From Acidobacteriaceae bacterium (GTDB lineage Bacteria; Acidobacteriota; Terriglobia; Terriglobales; Acidobacteriaceae), in the NCBI GenBank assembly GCA_028283655.1, contig JAPWKE010000003.1, forward strand, positions 806,001 to 870,000: a stretch of 64,000 bases of DNA. Direction: 5' to 3'. The position numbers and the translations under genes were made by a program. Below are positions 43,960-52,530 of this stretch, piece after piece (within the stretch, counting starts at the first letter, position 1; each line of letters opens with the position of its first letter). Below the pieces are notes generated by a model, which saw nothing but the letters and a program-made list of their open reading frames with translations, made no database searches and was not told the DNA's origin.

Positions 43960-45306
43960 ATGTCGACTCCTGACGCAGCACAGACTGGCGCTGCGAGCAT
44001 CACCCCCCATAAGGGCAAGCTTGGCATCATGATTCCGGGTATGGGCGCTGTTGCGACCACGCTCATCGCAGGCGTAGAAGCCGTACGTCGTGGCTTCGCG
44101 AAGCCGTTCGGCTCCATGTCGCAAATGGGCACGATCCGCCTGGGCAAGCGCACGGATGACCGTTCGCCGCTCATCAAAGATTTCGTTCCCCTTGCTCCGC
44201 TTGAAGACATCGTCTTCACGGGCTGGGATATTTTCGGCGGCAACCTGTACGACGCGGCAAAGACCGCTGGCGTGCTGGACCGCGATCAGCTTGAGCAGAT
44301 GAAGGATTTCCTTTCGTCGATCGAGCCGCTTCCGGCTGCGTTTGACCAGTCGTGGGTGAAGCGCCTTGACCCCAAGGTGCAGAAGGTCGGCAAGAACAAG
44401 TGCGATCTGGCCAACCAGATTCGCAACGACATCGCGGAGTTCCGTGCTACGTCGGGCACCGATCGTCAGGTGATGATCTGGTGCGGTTCGACCGAAATTT
44501 ACAAGGAGCTCTCGGACGTTCATATGACGCTCGAGGCGTTCGAGAAGGGCCTCGTTGAGGACCATCCTGATATCGCTCCGTCGATGCTGTATGCCTGGGC
44601 TGCGCTGAAGGAAGGCATTCCCTTCGCAAACGGTGCGCCGAACCTGACGGTCGACATTCCTGCGCTGCAGGAGCTCTCCAAGAAGATGGGCGCTCCGATC
44701 TGCGGTAAGGACTTCAAGACCGGCCAGACGTTCATCAAGACCGTTCTCGCTCCGGGCTTCAAGGTGCGTCAGCTCGGTGTTTCGGGCTGGTACTCGACGA
44801 ACATCCTGGGCAACCGCGACGGTGAAGTGCTGGACGATCCCGATAACTTCAAGACGAAGGAAGTCTCGAAGCTGGGCGTGCTCGAGCACATCTTCGAGCC
44901 GGAGAAGAACCCGGACCTGTACGGCGACATGTACCACAAGGTGCGTATCAACTACTACCCGCCGCGTGGAGACAACAAGGAAGGCTGGGACAACATCGAC
45001 ATCTTTGGTTGGCTCGGTTACCCGATGCAGATCAAGGTCGACTTCCTTTGCCGTGACTCGATCCTGGCGGCTCCGCTGGCGCTCGATCTCTGCCTGTACA
45101 TGGATCTCGCACAGCGCACTCCTGCTCTGAAGCACCTGGGCATCCAGGAGTGGCTGAGCTTCTACTTCAAGGATCCGGATTCGGCTCCGGGTGTTTACCC
45201 CGAGCATGATCTGTTCATCCAGAACATGAAGCTGAAGAACACGCTGCGTCACGTAATGGGCGAAGGTCTGATCACGCATCTCGGCCTCGACTACTACGGC
45301 GACTAA
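43960..45306 (+). CDS. ino1: myo-Inositol-1-phosphate synthase
   Basis: The enzyme makes L-myo-inositol-1-phosphate from glucose-6-phosphate with internal NAD oxidation and reduction. The 448-residue protein starts at ATG 43960 (GAAGGG upstream). The NAD-binding segment is IMIPGMGAVATTLIAGVEAVRRG. Further family blocks are VFTGWDIFGGNLYDAAKTAGVL, FANGAPNLTVDIPALQEL, the catalytic region CGKDFKTGQTFIKTVLAPGFK and GWYSTNILGNRDGEVLDDP. The GKDFKTGQT block is diagnostic. No inositol phosphatase or inositol-lipid synthase gene is adjacent. Confidence 0.93.
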   Translation: MSTPDAAQTGAASITPHKGKLGIMIPGMGAVATTLIAGVEAVRRGFAKPFGSMSQMGTIRLGKRTDDRSPLIKDFVPLAPLEDIVFTGWDIFGGNLYDAAKTAGVLDRDQLEQMKDFLSSIEPLPAAFDQSWVKRLDPKVQKVGKNKCDLANQIRNDIAEFRATSGTDRQVMIWCGSTEIYKELSDVHMTLEAFEKGLVEDHPDIAPSMLYAWAALKEGIPFANGAPNLTVDIPALQELSKKMGAPICGKDFKTGQTFIKTVLAPGFKVRQLGVSGWYSTNILGNRDGEVLDDPDNFKTKEVSKLGVLEHIFEPEKNPDLYGDMYHKVRINYYPPRGDNKEGWDNIDIFGWLGYPMQIKVDFLCRDSILAAPLALDLCLYMDLAQRTPALKHLGIQEWLSFYFKDPDSAPGVYPEHDLFIQNMKLKNTLRHVMGEGLITHLGLDYYGD

Positions 45307-45326
45307 TCGCGCTGTGGAAGCAGTAC

Positions 45327-45355
45327 GCAAGCCCCGGCTCTTTGCCGGGGCTTGC
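45327..45355 (+). terminator. Probable terminator of ino1
   Basis: A perfect 12-bp GC-rich stem (45327-45338 with 45344-45355) with a five-base loop starts 20 bases after the stop. No T-run follows, so termination may be incomplete. Confidence 0.6.
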
Positions 45356-45384
45356 TGCATCTGGGCGCGTTAGCATGGGACACG

Positions 45385-46005
45385 ATGGCAGAGATGGATT
45401 TGCAGCGCCGCACGTTGCGGCTTTACGGGGAGTTGCTGGCGCGTGAGTCGTCCTGGGCCGGCAAGCTGGTGGTGACGGCAGGCGAGGGCTGCTCGGCGAC
45501 TGGCCTTTGTGCCGCAGTGGCGATAGCTGGTGGAACGTGTCTTGCGATTGATCCTGATGCGAAGGCTGTGCGGTCGATCTTTCGTGAAGGCGGCGTGGAC
45601 TTCGTGGTGAATACGCTGGACGAGGCGCTGCGTGTGCTGAAGAACGAGGTGCGGCAGGGCAGACCGCTTGGCGTCGCGTTGACGGCGGATGTCGAGGCGG
45701 TGCTTGTGGAGTTTCGCGAGCGCGGTGTGCTGGCGGAGCTTGCGGTGGAGGCTGCGTCGTTTCCTGCGAAGGCCTATGCGAGCCTGCCGGTTGAGGGCTC
45801 TGAGGAGTTGAGTGTGTGGCTCGCCGCGCGTGGCTGGCAGGAGGCGCTGGTGCCGAGGGATGCGGGGTGGGTGTTTGCTGAAGATGATCCGCGCTGGCGC
45901 TGGGTGCGGGGGATTGCCCGCTATCAGCGGTCGGCGTCGCGTGAGTCGCGTGCGGTATGGCTTTCAGAGGCCGAGCTTAGTAACTTATCCAGAGCACTCG
46001 AGTAA
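45385..46005 (+). CDS. Small protein resembling the NAD-binding core of urocanase
   Basis: From ATG 45385 the protein has 206 residues. By eye, GKLVVTAGEGCSATGLCAAV, CLAIDPDAKAVRSIFREG, TLDEALRVLKNEV, RPLGVALTADVEAVLVEF and a RGVLAELAV segment follow the order seen in the central Rossmann domain of urocanase (TAGLGGMGGAQP..., LDEAL..., RPxSIGLxGNAAEVxPELVxRGV). The protein is far shorter than the ~550-residue enzyme and lacks its N- and C-terminal domains. No histidine-degradation genes are near. It is probably not a urocanase; its role is unknown. Confidence 0.5.
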   Translation: MAEMDLQRRTLRLYGELLARESSWAGKLVVTAGEGCSATGLCAAVAIAGGTCLAIDPDAKAVRSIFREGGVDFVVNTLDEALRVLKNEVRQGRPLGVALTADVEAVLVEFRERGVLAELAVEAASFPAKAYASLPVEGSEELSVWLAARGWQEALVPRDAGWVFAEDDPRWRWVRGIARYQRSASRESRAVWLSEAELSNLSRALE

Positions 46006-46299
46006 CTAGCTAGCTGGGATGTTGAGATGAAATAGCCTAAGAATTCCGCTGCTTAGCTTCCTGTTTCGATCGCCCTTCTGGGCGATAATCAGCCTCTTAT
46101 CGTGGTGGTGAAAGATTTTTGATGAAGCAACACTCTTTATGCGCGATTTTTTATGGAGTTTTCGCGAAATTCCTAATGAATAAACAGTATTCCTTCATTG
46201 CTGTGCCCCTGGTCCGTATAAGAGGGCCGTTACTCGGTAGCTGATGTAGTAATGTCTGACCTCATATTAAAAACCTGTTGCAGGTGGGCGAGGTCGTAC
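46006..46299. other. AT-rich leader upstream of the GGDEF protein
   Basis: About 295 bases of markedly AT-richer DNA than its surroundings hold no credible gene. A small hairpin ATCGCCCTTCTGGGCGAT is present at about 46070-46087. The region probably contains the promoter of the GGDEF gene. Confidence 0.45.
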
Positions 46300-47229
46300 A
46301 TGGTTACCGGGGAACAATTTGAGCAGCTGACACAGCTCTCCACTCTGAATCTGATGCTTGATGCAAGCGTTGATTGCATCAAGCTCATCGACTGCGAGGG
46401 GCGGTTGTTGAAGATGAATCGGGCCGGTTGCGAAGCTCTTGGAGTTCAGCAGCACGGTTCGATGGGAATGAAATGGCTTCCGTTACTTCCTCCGGAAGTA
46501 CGTTCCGGCGGGCGAAAAGCACTCAAGGCGTGTATTGCCATGGGCAAGCGGGCCTCCTTTGCGGGAAAAAGTCAGCTACCGGGGGATGACCCTGTTTACT
46601 GGGACAACGTTCTGACTCCGCTCAAGGGCGAGGATGGGAGTGTTATCGCCGTTCTTTGTGTTTCCAGGAACATCACGCGACAGAGAGTGGCGGAGCGGAA
46701 GCTTCGCGTGGCCTCAGACTTTGACGCACTTTCGGAGATACCGAATCGGCGTTATTTCGTGCGGCATGCCGAAGCGATTATTCGGGCCGGAGCAAAGCGA
46801 GATGGAAGCATTGGTGTCCTTTTGCTCGATGTTGATCGATTCAAGTTCATCAACGACTCGATGGGGCACCATGTCGGTGATGCGACGATCAAGCACCTCG
46901 CCAAACTGTTGAAAAGTAAGTTGCTCGAGGGGGAGTTTCTTGCTCGCCTGGGTGGCGATGAGTTCGCGCTCATCAAGAGTTCTACGCACGGTTCGCTTGA
47001 TATGAAGGAGGTCGCAGCTCGCTGCATGACCGCTGTTCAGGGTGGGTTTCTGTATCGGGGAGAGCAGATCCCACTTCAGTTCAGCATCGGAGGTTCTGTC
47101 GTTTCTTCCCGGAAGGCGGACCTTTCATTGCTGCTCAAGGTCGCCGATGTCGCTTTATATAAGTGCAAAATGTCGGGGCGGGGACGCTACCTCGTTGAGG
47201 AACTGCAAGACGCACAAAGCGAGTCGTAA
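46300..47229 (+). CDS. PAS-GGDEF diguanylate cyclase without a clear inhibitory site
   Basis: The 309-residue protein has an N-terminal PAS-like sensor (~10-125: LDASVDCIKLIDCEGRLLKMNRAGCEALG) and a GGDEF domain (~145-300) with DALSEIPNRRYF, LLLDVDRFKFINDSMGHHVGDA and the active LGGDEF motif. The usual RxxD product-inhibition site five residues upstream reads LEGE, so the I-site is missing. No membrane segment is visible. ATG 46300 has GAGG seven bases upstream; ATG 46252 would add 16 residues without a ribosome site. It is closed by a strong terminator. Confidence 0.88.
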   Translation: MVTGEQFEQLTQLSTLNLMLDASVDCIKLIDCEGRLLKMNRAGCEALGVQQHGSMGMKWLPLLPPEVRSGGRKALKACIAMGKRASFAGKSQLPGDDPVYWDNVLTPLKGEDGSVIAVLCVSRNITRQRVAERKLRVASDFDALSEIPNRRYFVRHAEAIIRAGAKRDGSIGVLLLDVDRFKFINDSMGHHVGDATIKHLAKLLKSKLLEGEFLARLGGDEFALIKSSTHGSLDMKEVAARCMTAVQGGFLYRGEQIPLQFSIGGSVVSSRKADLSLLLKVADVALYKCKMSGRGRYLVEELQDAQSES

Positions 47230-47250
47230 ACGCTGAAGGTCGTATGGGAG

Positions 47251-47290
47251 CCATCAGATCACCGGAGCAGACGGTGATCTGATGGTTTTT
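47251..47290 (+). terminator. Intrinsic terminator of the GGDEF gene
   Basis: A perfect 14-bp stem (47251-47264 with 47272-47285), seven-base loop and a TTTTT tail (47286-47290), directly before the convergent engB stop. Confidence 0.92.
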
Positions 47291-47893
47291 CTACGCTTCG
47301 AGGACGCCGTAGATCTCTGTCCAGAGCTGCTTGATGCCAGCGTCGTTCTTGCTGGAGACGGGCAGGATGCGGTCTTCGCCGTGGGCCTGCTTCAACGCAG
47401 CGACGGATTTGGCGAGCTGGTTATTACTGAGCTTATCGGCCTTCGTGCCGACGATGAGATGGGGGCGCTGCATGTTGCGAAGCGCTTCGATGAGCATCGT
47501 GTCCGACTCCTGCGGAGGGATATTCGTGTCGACGAGGCAGAGGCAGAGAGCCAGTTGTTCGCGCTCATTGATGTACGGCTCGATGAACTTGGGCCACTCG
47601 GCCGAGATGGACTTTGAGATCTTGGCGTAGCCGTAGCCGGGAAGATCGGCAAAGACGAGGGACGGAACAGCTTTCGCCCCTTCGTGAAGAGCGAAGAAGT
47701 TGATTGCGCGGGTGCGGCCGGGGGTGGAGGAGACCTTGGCGGTGGCTGCGCCGACGAGTTTGTTGAGCAGCGAGCTTTTGCCGACATTCGAGCGACCGAG
47801 GAAGGCGATCTCGGGGGCGTTATTGGTCTTCGCCTCGCCGGGGAAGTGTTCCGCGGCCATGGCGGAGAGTAGGAATTTAGGCGTGAGCTTCAT
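47291..47893 (-). CDS. engB: Ribosome biogenesis GTPase EngB (YsxC)
   Basis: EngB is an essential GTPase acting in 50S ribosomal subunit assembly. The 200-residue protein from ATG 47893 has G1 GRSNVGKSS, the G2 region with SSTPGRTRAINFF, G3 DLPGYGYAKISK and G4 TKADKL, with SSK in the G5 position. Length and motifs are normal. The preceding open frame is not EngB-like. It shares its strand with dsbD upstream; the gap between them holds a heptamer repeat. Confidence 0.94.
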   Translation of the reverse strand: MKLTPKFLLSAMAAEHFPGEAKTNNAPEIAFLGRSNVGKSSLLNKLVGAATAKVSSTPGRTRAINFFALHEGAKAVPSLVFADLPGYGYAKISKSISAEWPKFIEPYINEREQLALCLCLVDTNIPPQESDTMLIEALRNMQRPHLIVGTKADKLSNNQLAKSVAALKQAHGEDRILPVSSKNDAGIKQLWTEIYGVLEA

Positions 47894-47901
47894 CAAGTAC
47901 G

Positions 47902-47936
47902 AGGGTATAGGGTGAAGGGGCCAGGGTCTAGGGAGA
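47902..47936. repeat. Heptamer array AGGGNNN x5
   Basis: Five consecutive units start with AGGG exactly every seven bases (47902, 47909, 47916, 47923, 47930), with variable last three bases. A CCCTAAC-CCCT segment just beyond (about 47944-47955) can pair with them to form a GC-rich hairpin. The repeat lies in the gap between dsbD and engB. Confidence 0.55.
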
Positions 47937-47968
47937 GCCTGCAACCCTAACCCCTCCCACTATCTTTC

Positions 47969-50143
47969 TTAGGGCTTGGTTACGTCGCGTTCGAGAGCCT
48001 GGGAGACGATGTCCTTGGTCAAAATCTCCGGCAGAACGTCGGCGTTGGACTTCTGGCCGGGAGGGAAGATGACGTAGGTCGGCACGCCGGAGCGGTTGAC
48101 GTCGGCGAGTGACTGCGTGATCGCAGGATCGTAGTTTGTCCAGTCGGCCTTCAGCAATTCAACGTGTGCGTCGCCGAGTTTGGAGACGATCTCTTTGTTC
48201 TGCAGCACGACGCGTTCGTTCACCTGGCAGCTCAGGCACCAGGCGGCGGTGTAGTCCACGAAGACCGGGTGGCCGGTGGCGCGGGCGGCGGCGAGAGCTT
48301 CAGGCGACCAGGGCTTCCAGGTAAGAGCTTCGGCTTTGGGCTTGCGCAGTGGCAGGATGATGGCCAGCGCGATGAAGATCAGCGCGGTGATAGCTGATCC
48401 CCACTTTGCAGGCCAGCGACCGAGCGCCCAGCCTGCGATGGCAAGCAGGAGAAACGCTCCCAGCAGCACTGCGATACGGTCGATGCCGTTGTTGCCCGCG
48501 GAGTAGAGCTTGCCGTAGACCCACGTCAGCCAGATGGCGGTCGCGAAGAGAGGCACGGCGGTGAGCTGCTTGAGGAGCTCCATCCACGCGCCCGGGCGGG
48601 GCAGGATGCTGGTCCACTGTGGGTTGAGGCTGAGGATGAGGTAGGGCAGCGCCAGTCCCAGGGCCAGCGAGGTGAAGACCAGGAAGGTGACCCACGAGGG
48701 CTGTGCGAGCGCGAAGCCGACGGCTGCGCCCATCAGCGGACCCATGCAAGGGGTGGCGGCCACGACGGCGAGCATGCCGGTGAAGAAGCTGCCTGCGAAG
48801 CCCTGTTTGCGGGTGAGGTCGTTGCCTGCGGAGGTGAGAGAGAGGCCCAGCTCGAACTGTCCTGCCAGCGAAAGCGCGAGGAAGAACATGATGAGTGCGA
48901 GGATGGCGACGAAGCCCGGCGATTGCAGTTGGAAGCCCCAGCCGAGTTGCTGCCCACCGGCGCGCAGTGCGAGCAGCGAGCCGACGATGATCCAGAACGA
49001 GATGAGGATGCCGCCGGTGTAGACGAGGCCGTGCATCCGCTGGCGCGAGCGTTCTTCGTTGCCGGAGTTCACCAGTGCGAGCCCCTTGAGGAAGAGCACA
49101 GGGAAGACGCAGGGCATCAGGTTGAGGATGATGCCGCCGAGGAAGGCGAGAGCCAGGGCGGAGAAGACGGTGATCTCTGCCGTGGCGGGCTTCACGTTGG
49201 CGGGCAATGCTTTTTTGCCTGTGGGCGAGAGTGGCGGCACGACTCCGGTCGGCACAGGCAGGTCGACTTCGTAGGCGACGGCATCGTCGTCTTTGCCGAG
49301 CTTCAGCAGGCCGTGGAGCGATTTGGGAAGAGCCGCAGACTGATCGGCGTGGTCGGGGTCCTGTGCGCGTTCGAGGCGCAGGCGCACGCCGTCGTTGAGT
49401 GGCTCGACGATCTGGTCGGCAGCGTTGGCGATGACGTCTTTGTCAAAGGGGTAGAACTCGGCGTCGGCCTGCTTCTCGGCCCCGGTAAGGGTGAGGGCAA
49501 TGGTCTTTCCGTCGGCGATGGCGACGAGCTTTTGCTCTGCGGGAAGGGGCTTGGGCAGCCAACCGATGGCCTGGCCGAGGGCTCCGACGACAGGCGATGC
49601 GGGTAGTGGACCCTTGACGACGTTCAGGTCGAGCCCGAGGTGTGCTTTGCCGGGGATGCAGCGGTCCGAGCAGACGATCCACGTCACCTTGGCGTCGAGG
49701 TGGAGTTTGCCCGGCTTCAGGCTCTTGGCTGCTGTGATCTCGATGGGGAAGGCGACCTGGTCTTCGTAGCCGTAGTCCATGAACGGCCCGAGCGGAAGGC
49801 GCTGCGGCGGCGGAAACTGCATGGGCCCGGCGACGATGCCTTTGGGAAGCGTCCACGTAATCTTTGGCGGTTCGCCGGAGTCGCCTGCGTTGATCCAGTA
49901 GACGTGCCAGTGCTCTTCGAGCGTCAGCAGCAGACCGACGGTAACGTGGCCTCCGGCAGCGACCTGCGGGCTGAGTGTGACGATTTCGGCGGTGAGATGC
50001 TCGGCTTTGAACGGTCCGGCGGTACCGTCGCCGACCTCCTGAATCTGGCCGCGAGCGGTGGCTGCGGTGCTCGCAAAGAGCGCGGCAAACAGTACGAACG
50101 AGCTGAGCAGCAGGCGGCGGGCGCGGGAGGTCATCTTGGACAT
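47969..50143 (-). CDS. dsbD: Thiol:disulfide interchange protein DsbD (ScsB-like)
   Basis: DsbD passes electrons across the inner membrane to periplasmic thiol-disulfide proteins. The 724-residue protein has a signal peptide (~1-33), an N-terminal immunoglobulin-like periplasmic domain (~35-300, with a Cys pair in WIVCSDRCIP) and eight membrane helices (~320-600). Conserved PCVFP and PCMGP cysteines sit in helices 1 and 4. A C-terminal thioredoxin-like domain with AAWCLSCQVNE (~635-645) completes the electron path. ATG 50143 or the ATG at 50134 may be the start. Confidence 0.9.
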   Translation of the reverse strand: MSKMTSRARRLLLSSFVLFAALFASTAATARGQIQEVGDGTAGPFKAEHLTAEIVTLSPQVAAGGHVTVGLLLTLEEHWHVYWINAGDSGEPPKITWTLPKGIVAGPMQFPPPQRLPLGPFMDYGYEDQVAFPIEITAAKSLKPGKLHLDAKVTWIVCSDRCIPGKAHLGLDLNVVKGPLPASPVVGALGQAIGWLPKPLPAEQKLVAIADGKTIALTLTGAEKQADAEFYPFDKDVIANAADQIVEPLNDGVRLRLERAQDPDHADQSAALPKSLHGLLKLGKDDDAVAYEVDLPVPTGVVPPLSPTGKKALPANVKPATAEITVFSALALAFLGGIILNLMPCVFPVLFLKGLALVNSGNEERSRQRMHGLVYTGGILISFWIIVGSLLALRAGGQQLGWGFQLQSPGFVAILALIMFFLALSLAGQFELGLSLTSAGNDLTRKQGFAGSFFTGMLAVVAATPCMGPLMGAAVGFALAQPSWVTFLVFTSLALGLALPYLILSLNPQWTSILPRPGAWMELLKQLTAVPLFATAIWLTWVYGKLYSAGNNGIDRIAVLLGAFLLLAIAGWALGRWPAKWGSAITALIFIALAIILPLRKPKAEALTWKPWSPEALAAARATGHPVFVDYTAAWCLSCQVNERVVLQNKEIVSKLGDAHVELLKADWTNYDPAITQSLADVNRSGVPTYVIFPPGQKSNADVLPEILTKDIVSQALERDVTKP

Positions 50144-50165
50144 TGTATGGTCGGGCGAGCGGATT

Positions 50166-50600
50166 TCAGAGGCTGAGGCGGCGGTGTTCGATCAGGATGC
50201 AGCGATCCATGACGACCTGGATGCCGGCCGCTTCAGCGCGTTCGGCAGATTCGGTGTGCAGGAGGCCCAGTTGTACCCAGAGGCTGGGCAGGTTGAGGGC
50301 TATCATTTCGTCCACGATGGCGGGAATAAACTTCGGTAGACGGAAGACGTTGACGACATCCGGTTTCAGCGGGAGATCCGTCAGCGAGGCGTAGACTTGT
50401 TCGCCAAGTACGGTAGCTGCGGGGTTTATGTCCAGAAGCGCCGGGTTGACGGGGAAGATGCGGTATCCGTGCGCCTGCATGTAGGCGGAGACGGAGTGAG
50501 ACGCCTTGGCCGGGTTGTCGGAGAGGCCGATCACAACGATGGTGCGGGGATCGGCTGGCGGATGTCCGAGCATGGCGGCGATGGCTGCAGGGGAGTTCAT
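50166..50600 (-). CDS. CoA-binding (YccU-like) protein
   Basis: The 144-residue protein is a single Rossmann-like CoA-binding domain: RTIVVIGLSDNPAKASHSVSAYMQ, YRIFPVNPALLDINPAATVLGEQVYASLTDLP, DVVNVFRLPKFIPAIV. This is the CoA_binding_2 family, related to the N-terminal part of succinyl-CoA synthetase alpha. The exact role is unknown. It lies divergently from the M48 protease gene and on the same strand as dsbD, 22 bases from it. Confidence 0.87.
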   Translation of the reverse strand: MNSPAAIAAMLGHPPADPRTIVVIGLSDNPAKASHSVSAYMQAHGYRIFPVNPALLDINPAATVLGEQVYASLTDLPLKPDVVNVFRLPKFIPAIVDEMIALNLPSLWVQLGLLHTESAERAEAAGIQVVMDRCILIEHRRLSL

Positions 50601-50710
50601 GACAGGGATTGGATGCGCGCTGAACCCGAAAGATCGAGCGAGCCGTCTAAGATAGTAAGGCGAGCCGCGCCCGCAATGCTGAAGCGGCTAACGCCTACAG
50701 GGACCCCACC

Positions 50711-51925
50711 ATGCGCGCACTTTCTCTGGCTTCCATTCTTTTGCTTGGTACTGGCGCCGCCATGGCGCAGACCCCGACAGCGACGCCTGCGTCGTCTACT
50801 CCTGCACAGACGTCGACGGAACCCGTGGCGACTGCATCGCAGACGCCGGACAGCAAGAAGCCTGCGGACGATAAAAAAACGGACGCCAAGAAAACCGACA
50901 CCAAGGACAGCAAGAAGAAGGACGAGGCGAAGGTTACGGCTCCGCGCAAGCCGGAGGAGATTGCTTCGCCGGGTGAGGCGCTCGATCCGAACATCAAGAA
51001 GGGCAGCGAGGAAGACGTTGACGCTGTTGGCCGCCGTAATATCGGCGGCCGCGGTATGGGCAACTGGTACTCGACGAACTGGGAGATTGGCGTCGGCAAG
51101 CAGTACTCGATGGAGATTGAGAAGAGCTCGCACCTGATTACGGATCCGGTAATCGTGGAGTACATCAATCGCGTTGGCCAGAATATTGTGAAGAACTCCG
51201 ACTCGAAGGTGCCGTTCACGATCAAGGTGCTGGACACCGACGAGATCAACGCGATGGCGTTGCCGGGCGGATTCTTTTATGTGAACAGCGGCCTGATTCT
51301 GGCGTGTGATTCGGAAGATGAGCTTGCTGGCGTGATGGCGCATGAAATCGCGCACGTGGCTGCGCACCACGCGGCACGGCAGATGACGAAGGCCAACTAC
51401 ATGCAGATCGGCTCGATTCCGCTGATGATCTTTACGCAGGGAACGTGGACGGGCTACGGCATCTACGAGGCCTCGCAGCTTGCGATTCCGCTGACGTTTC
51501 TGAAGTTTTCGCGTGAGTACGAAGCGGAGGCGGACTTCCTTGGCGTGCAGTACGCGTATAAGGCGGGTTACGATCCGCAGGGCATGGTGACGATCTTCGA
51601 GAAGCTCGATGCGCTGGAAAAGCACAAGCCGGGCGCGCTTTCGAAGGCGTTCAGCGATCATCCGGCGACGCCGGACCGTATCGACAACGTTGAGGATGAG
51701 ATTGCCACTCTGCTTCCGGCTCGACCGGATTATCTGGTGACGACCAGCGAGTTTGATGTGGTGAAGGCGCGGTTGGCGCGTATCCAGAACAAGCGTGGGC
51801 TGGGTTCGAAGGACAAGCCCGGTAAACCGACGCTGCGTCGTGTGGGCGGAAGCAACAATGATCCGAACTCGACGACCCAGAGCAGCAGCGGCGACGATCG
51901 TCCGACGCTTGGCCGTCGCGACTAA
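50711..51925 (+). CDS. Exported M48 family metalloprotease
   Basis: The 404-residue protein has a signal peptide (1-20, ending AMAQ) and a Lys/Asp/Thr-rich low-complexity stretch (45-80). The M48 catalytic domain (~130-350) has the zinc site HEIAH (211-215) and the third ligand Glu271 in REYEAEADFLG. FYVNSGLILACDSEDELAGVMAHE is typical of BepA/YfgC-like and LoiP-like proteases. It probably acts in periplasmic quality control or on outer-membrane proteins. A likely terminator follows. Confidence 0.88.
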   Translation: MRALSLASILLLGTGAAMAQTPTATPASSTPAQTSTEPVATASQTPDSKKPADDKKTDAKKTDTKDSKKKDEAKVTAPRKPEEIASPGEALDPNIKKGSEEDVDAVGRRNIGGRGMGNWYSTNWEIGVGKQYSMEIEKSSHLITDPVIVEYINRVGQNIVKNSDSKVPFTIKVLDTDEINAMALPGGFFYVNSGLILACDSEDELAGVMAHEIAHVAAHHAARQMTKANYMQIGSIPLMIFTQGTWTGYGIYEASQLAIPLTFLKFSREYEAEADFLGVQYAYKAGYDPQGMVTIFEKLDALEKHKPGALSKAFSDHPATPDRIDNVEDEIATLLPARPDYLVTTSEFDVVKARLARIQNKRGLGSKDKPGKPTLRRVGGSNNDPNSTTQSSSGDDRPTLGRRD

Positions 51926-51934
51926 CGTGTTTTC

Positions 51935-51978
51935 GAAGCGAACCGGGCGCGGCTTCGGCTGCGCTCTTCGCATTTTTT
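51935..51978 (+). terminator. Intrinsic terminator of the M48 protease gene
   Basis: A GC-rich hairpin with outer arms GCGAA (51938-51942) and TTCGC (51967-51971) and an inner GC-rich helix around a TTCG loop is followed by six T (51973-51978), 15 bases before queF. Confidence 0.78.
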
Positions 51979-51992
51979 GAGAGAATAGAACG

Positions 51993-52418
51993 ATGGCAGA
52001 CGAACAGAGCACCTACACGACCGGCTACACCGATGACCATGCCAAGGCTGGCCTTGACGTCAACTTTCCGCCCATTGAGACGTGGCGCAACCAGTTTCCT
52101 TCTTACGAGATTTTGATCGATGACCCCGAGTTCACGAGCGTGTGCCCGAAGACGAGCCTGCCTGACTTTGGCCGTCTGACGATCCGTTACATGCCGCGCG
52201 AGAAGTGCATGGAGTTGAAGTCGCTGAAGGAGTATTTGTTCGTGTATCGCAACCTGGGCATCTTCCAGGAGAACATTGCGAACCAGGTGCTGAACGACGT
52301 GGTGAAGGCTACTGATCCGGTGTGGTGCGAGATCGTTGGCGACTTCCGCCCGCGTGGTGGTATTTCGACAATTGTGACGGCGTACTACCCGCGCACTGAG
52401 ACAGACGCGAAGCGGTAG
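51993..52418 (+). CDS. queF: NADPH-dependent 7-cyano-7-deazaguanine reductase
   Basis: QueF reduces preQ0 to preQ1 in queuosine biosynthesis. The 141-residue protein is the short, single-domain type I form, with the catalytic Cys51 and Asp58 in TSVCPKTSLPDFG and CMELKSLKEYLF (substrate-binding Glu). NFPPIETWRNQFPSYE and the C-terminal FRPRGGIST are also typical. The leader between the M48 stop and queF is mainly a terminator; no preQ1 riboswitch core is visible. No other queuosine gene lies in the window. Confidence 0.93.
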   Translation: MADEQSTYTTGYTDDHAKAGLDVNFPPIETWRNQFPSYEILIDDPEFTSVCPKTSLPDFGRLTIRYMPREKCMELKSLKEYLFVYRNLGIFQENIANQVLNDVVKATDPVWCEIVGDFRPRGGISTIVTAYYPRTETDAKR

Positions 52419-52530
52419 GTGTGAATCGTTAAGGCCGTCTAGCGTTCTACTGGGGGCCTTTCGTTTTCCAGCGCAGATGGAAGCTGATTTTAGCGTCGTC
52501 TGGAGTTCGCCGTTGGGGTAGGATGTGGCC

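Noticed and set aside
43954-45360. A 468-codon minus-strand frame antisense to ino1
   Set aside because: Shadow of a gene with diagnostic INO1 motifs; no signal, no domain.
51926-51992. Possible preQ1 riboswitch upstream of queF
   Set aside because: The region is a hairpin with a T-run; no preQ1-I loop sequence or A-rich pseudoknot tail is visible.
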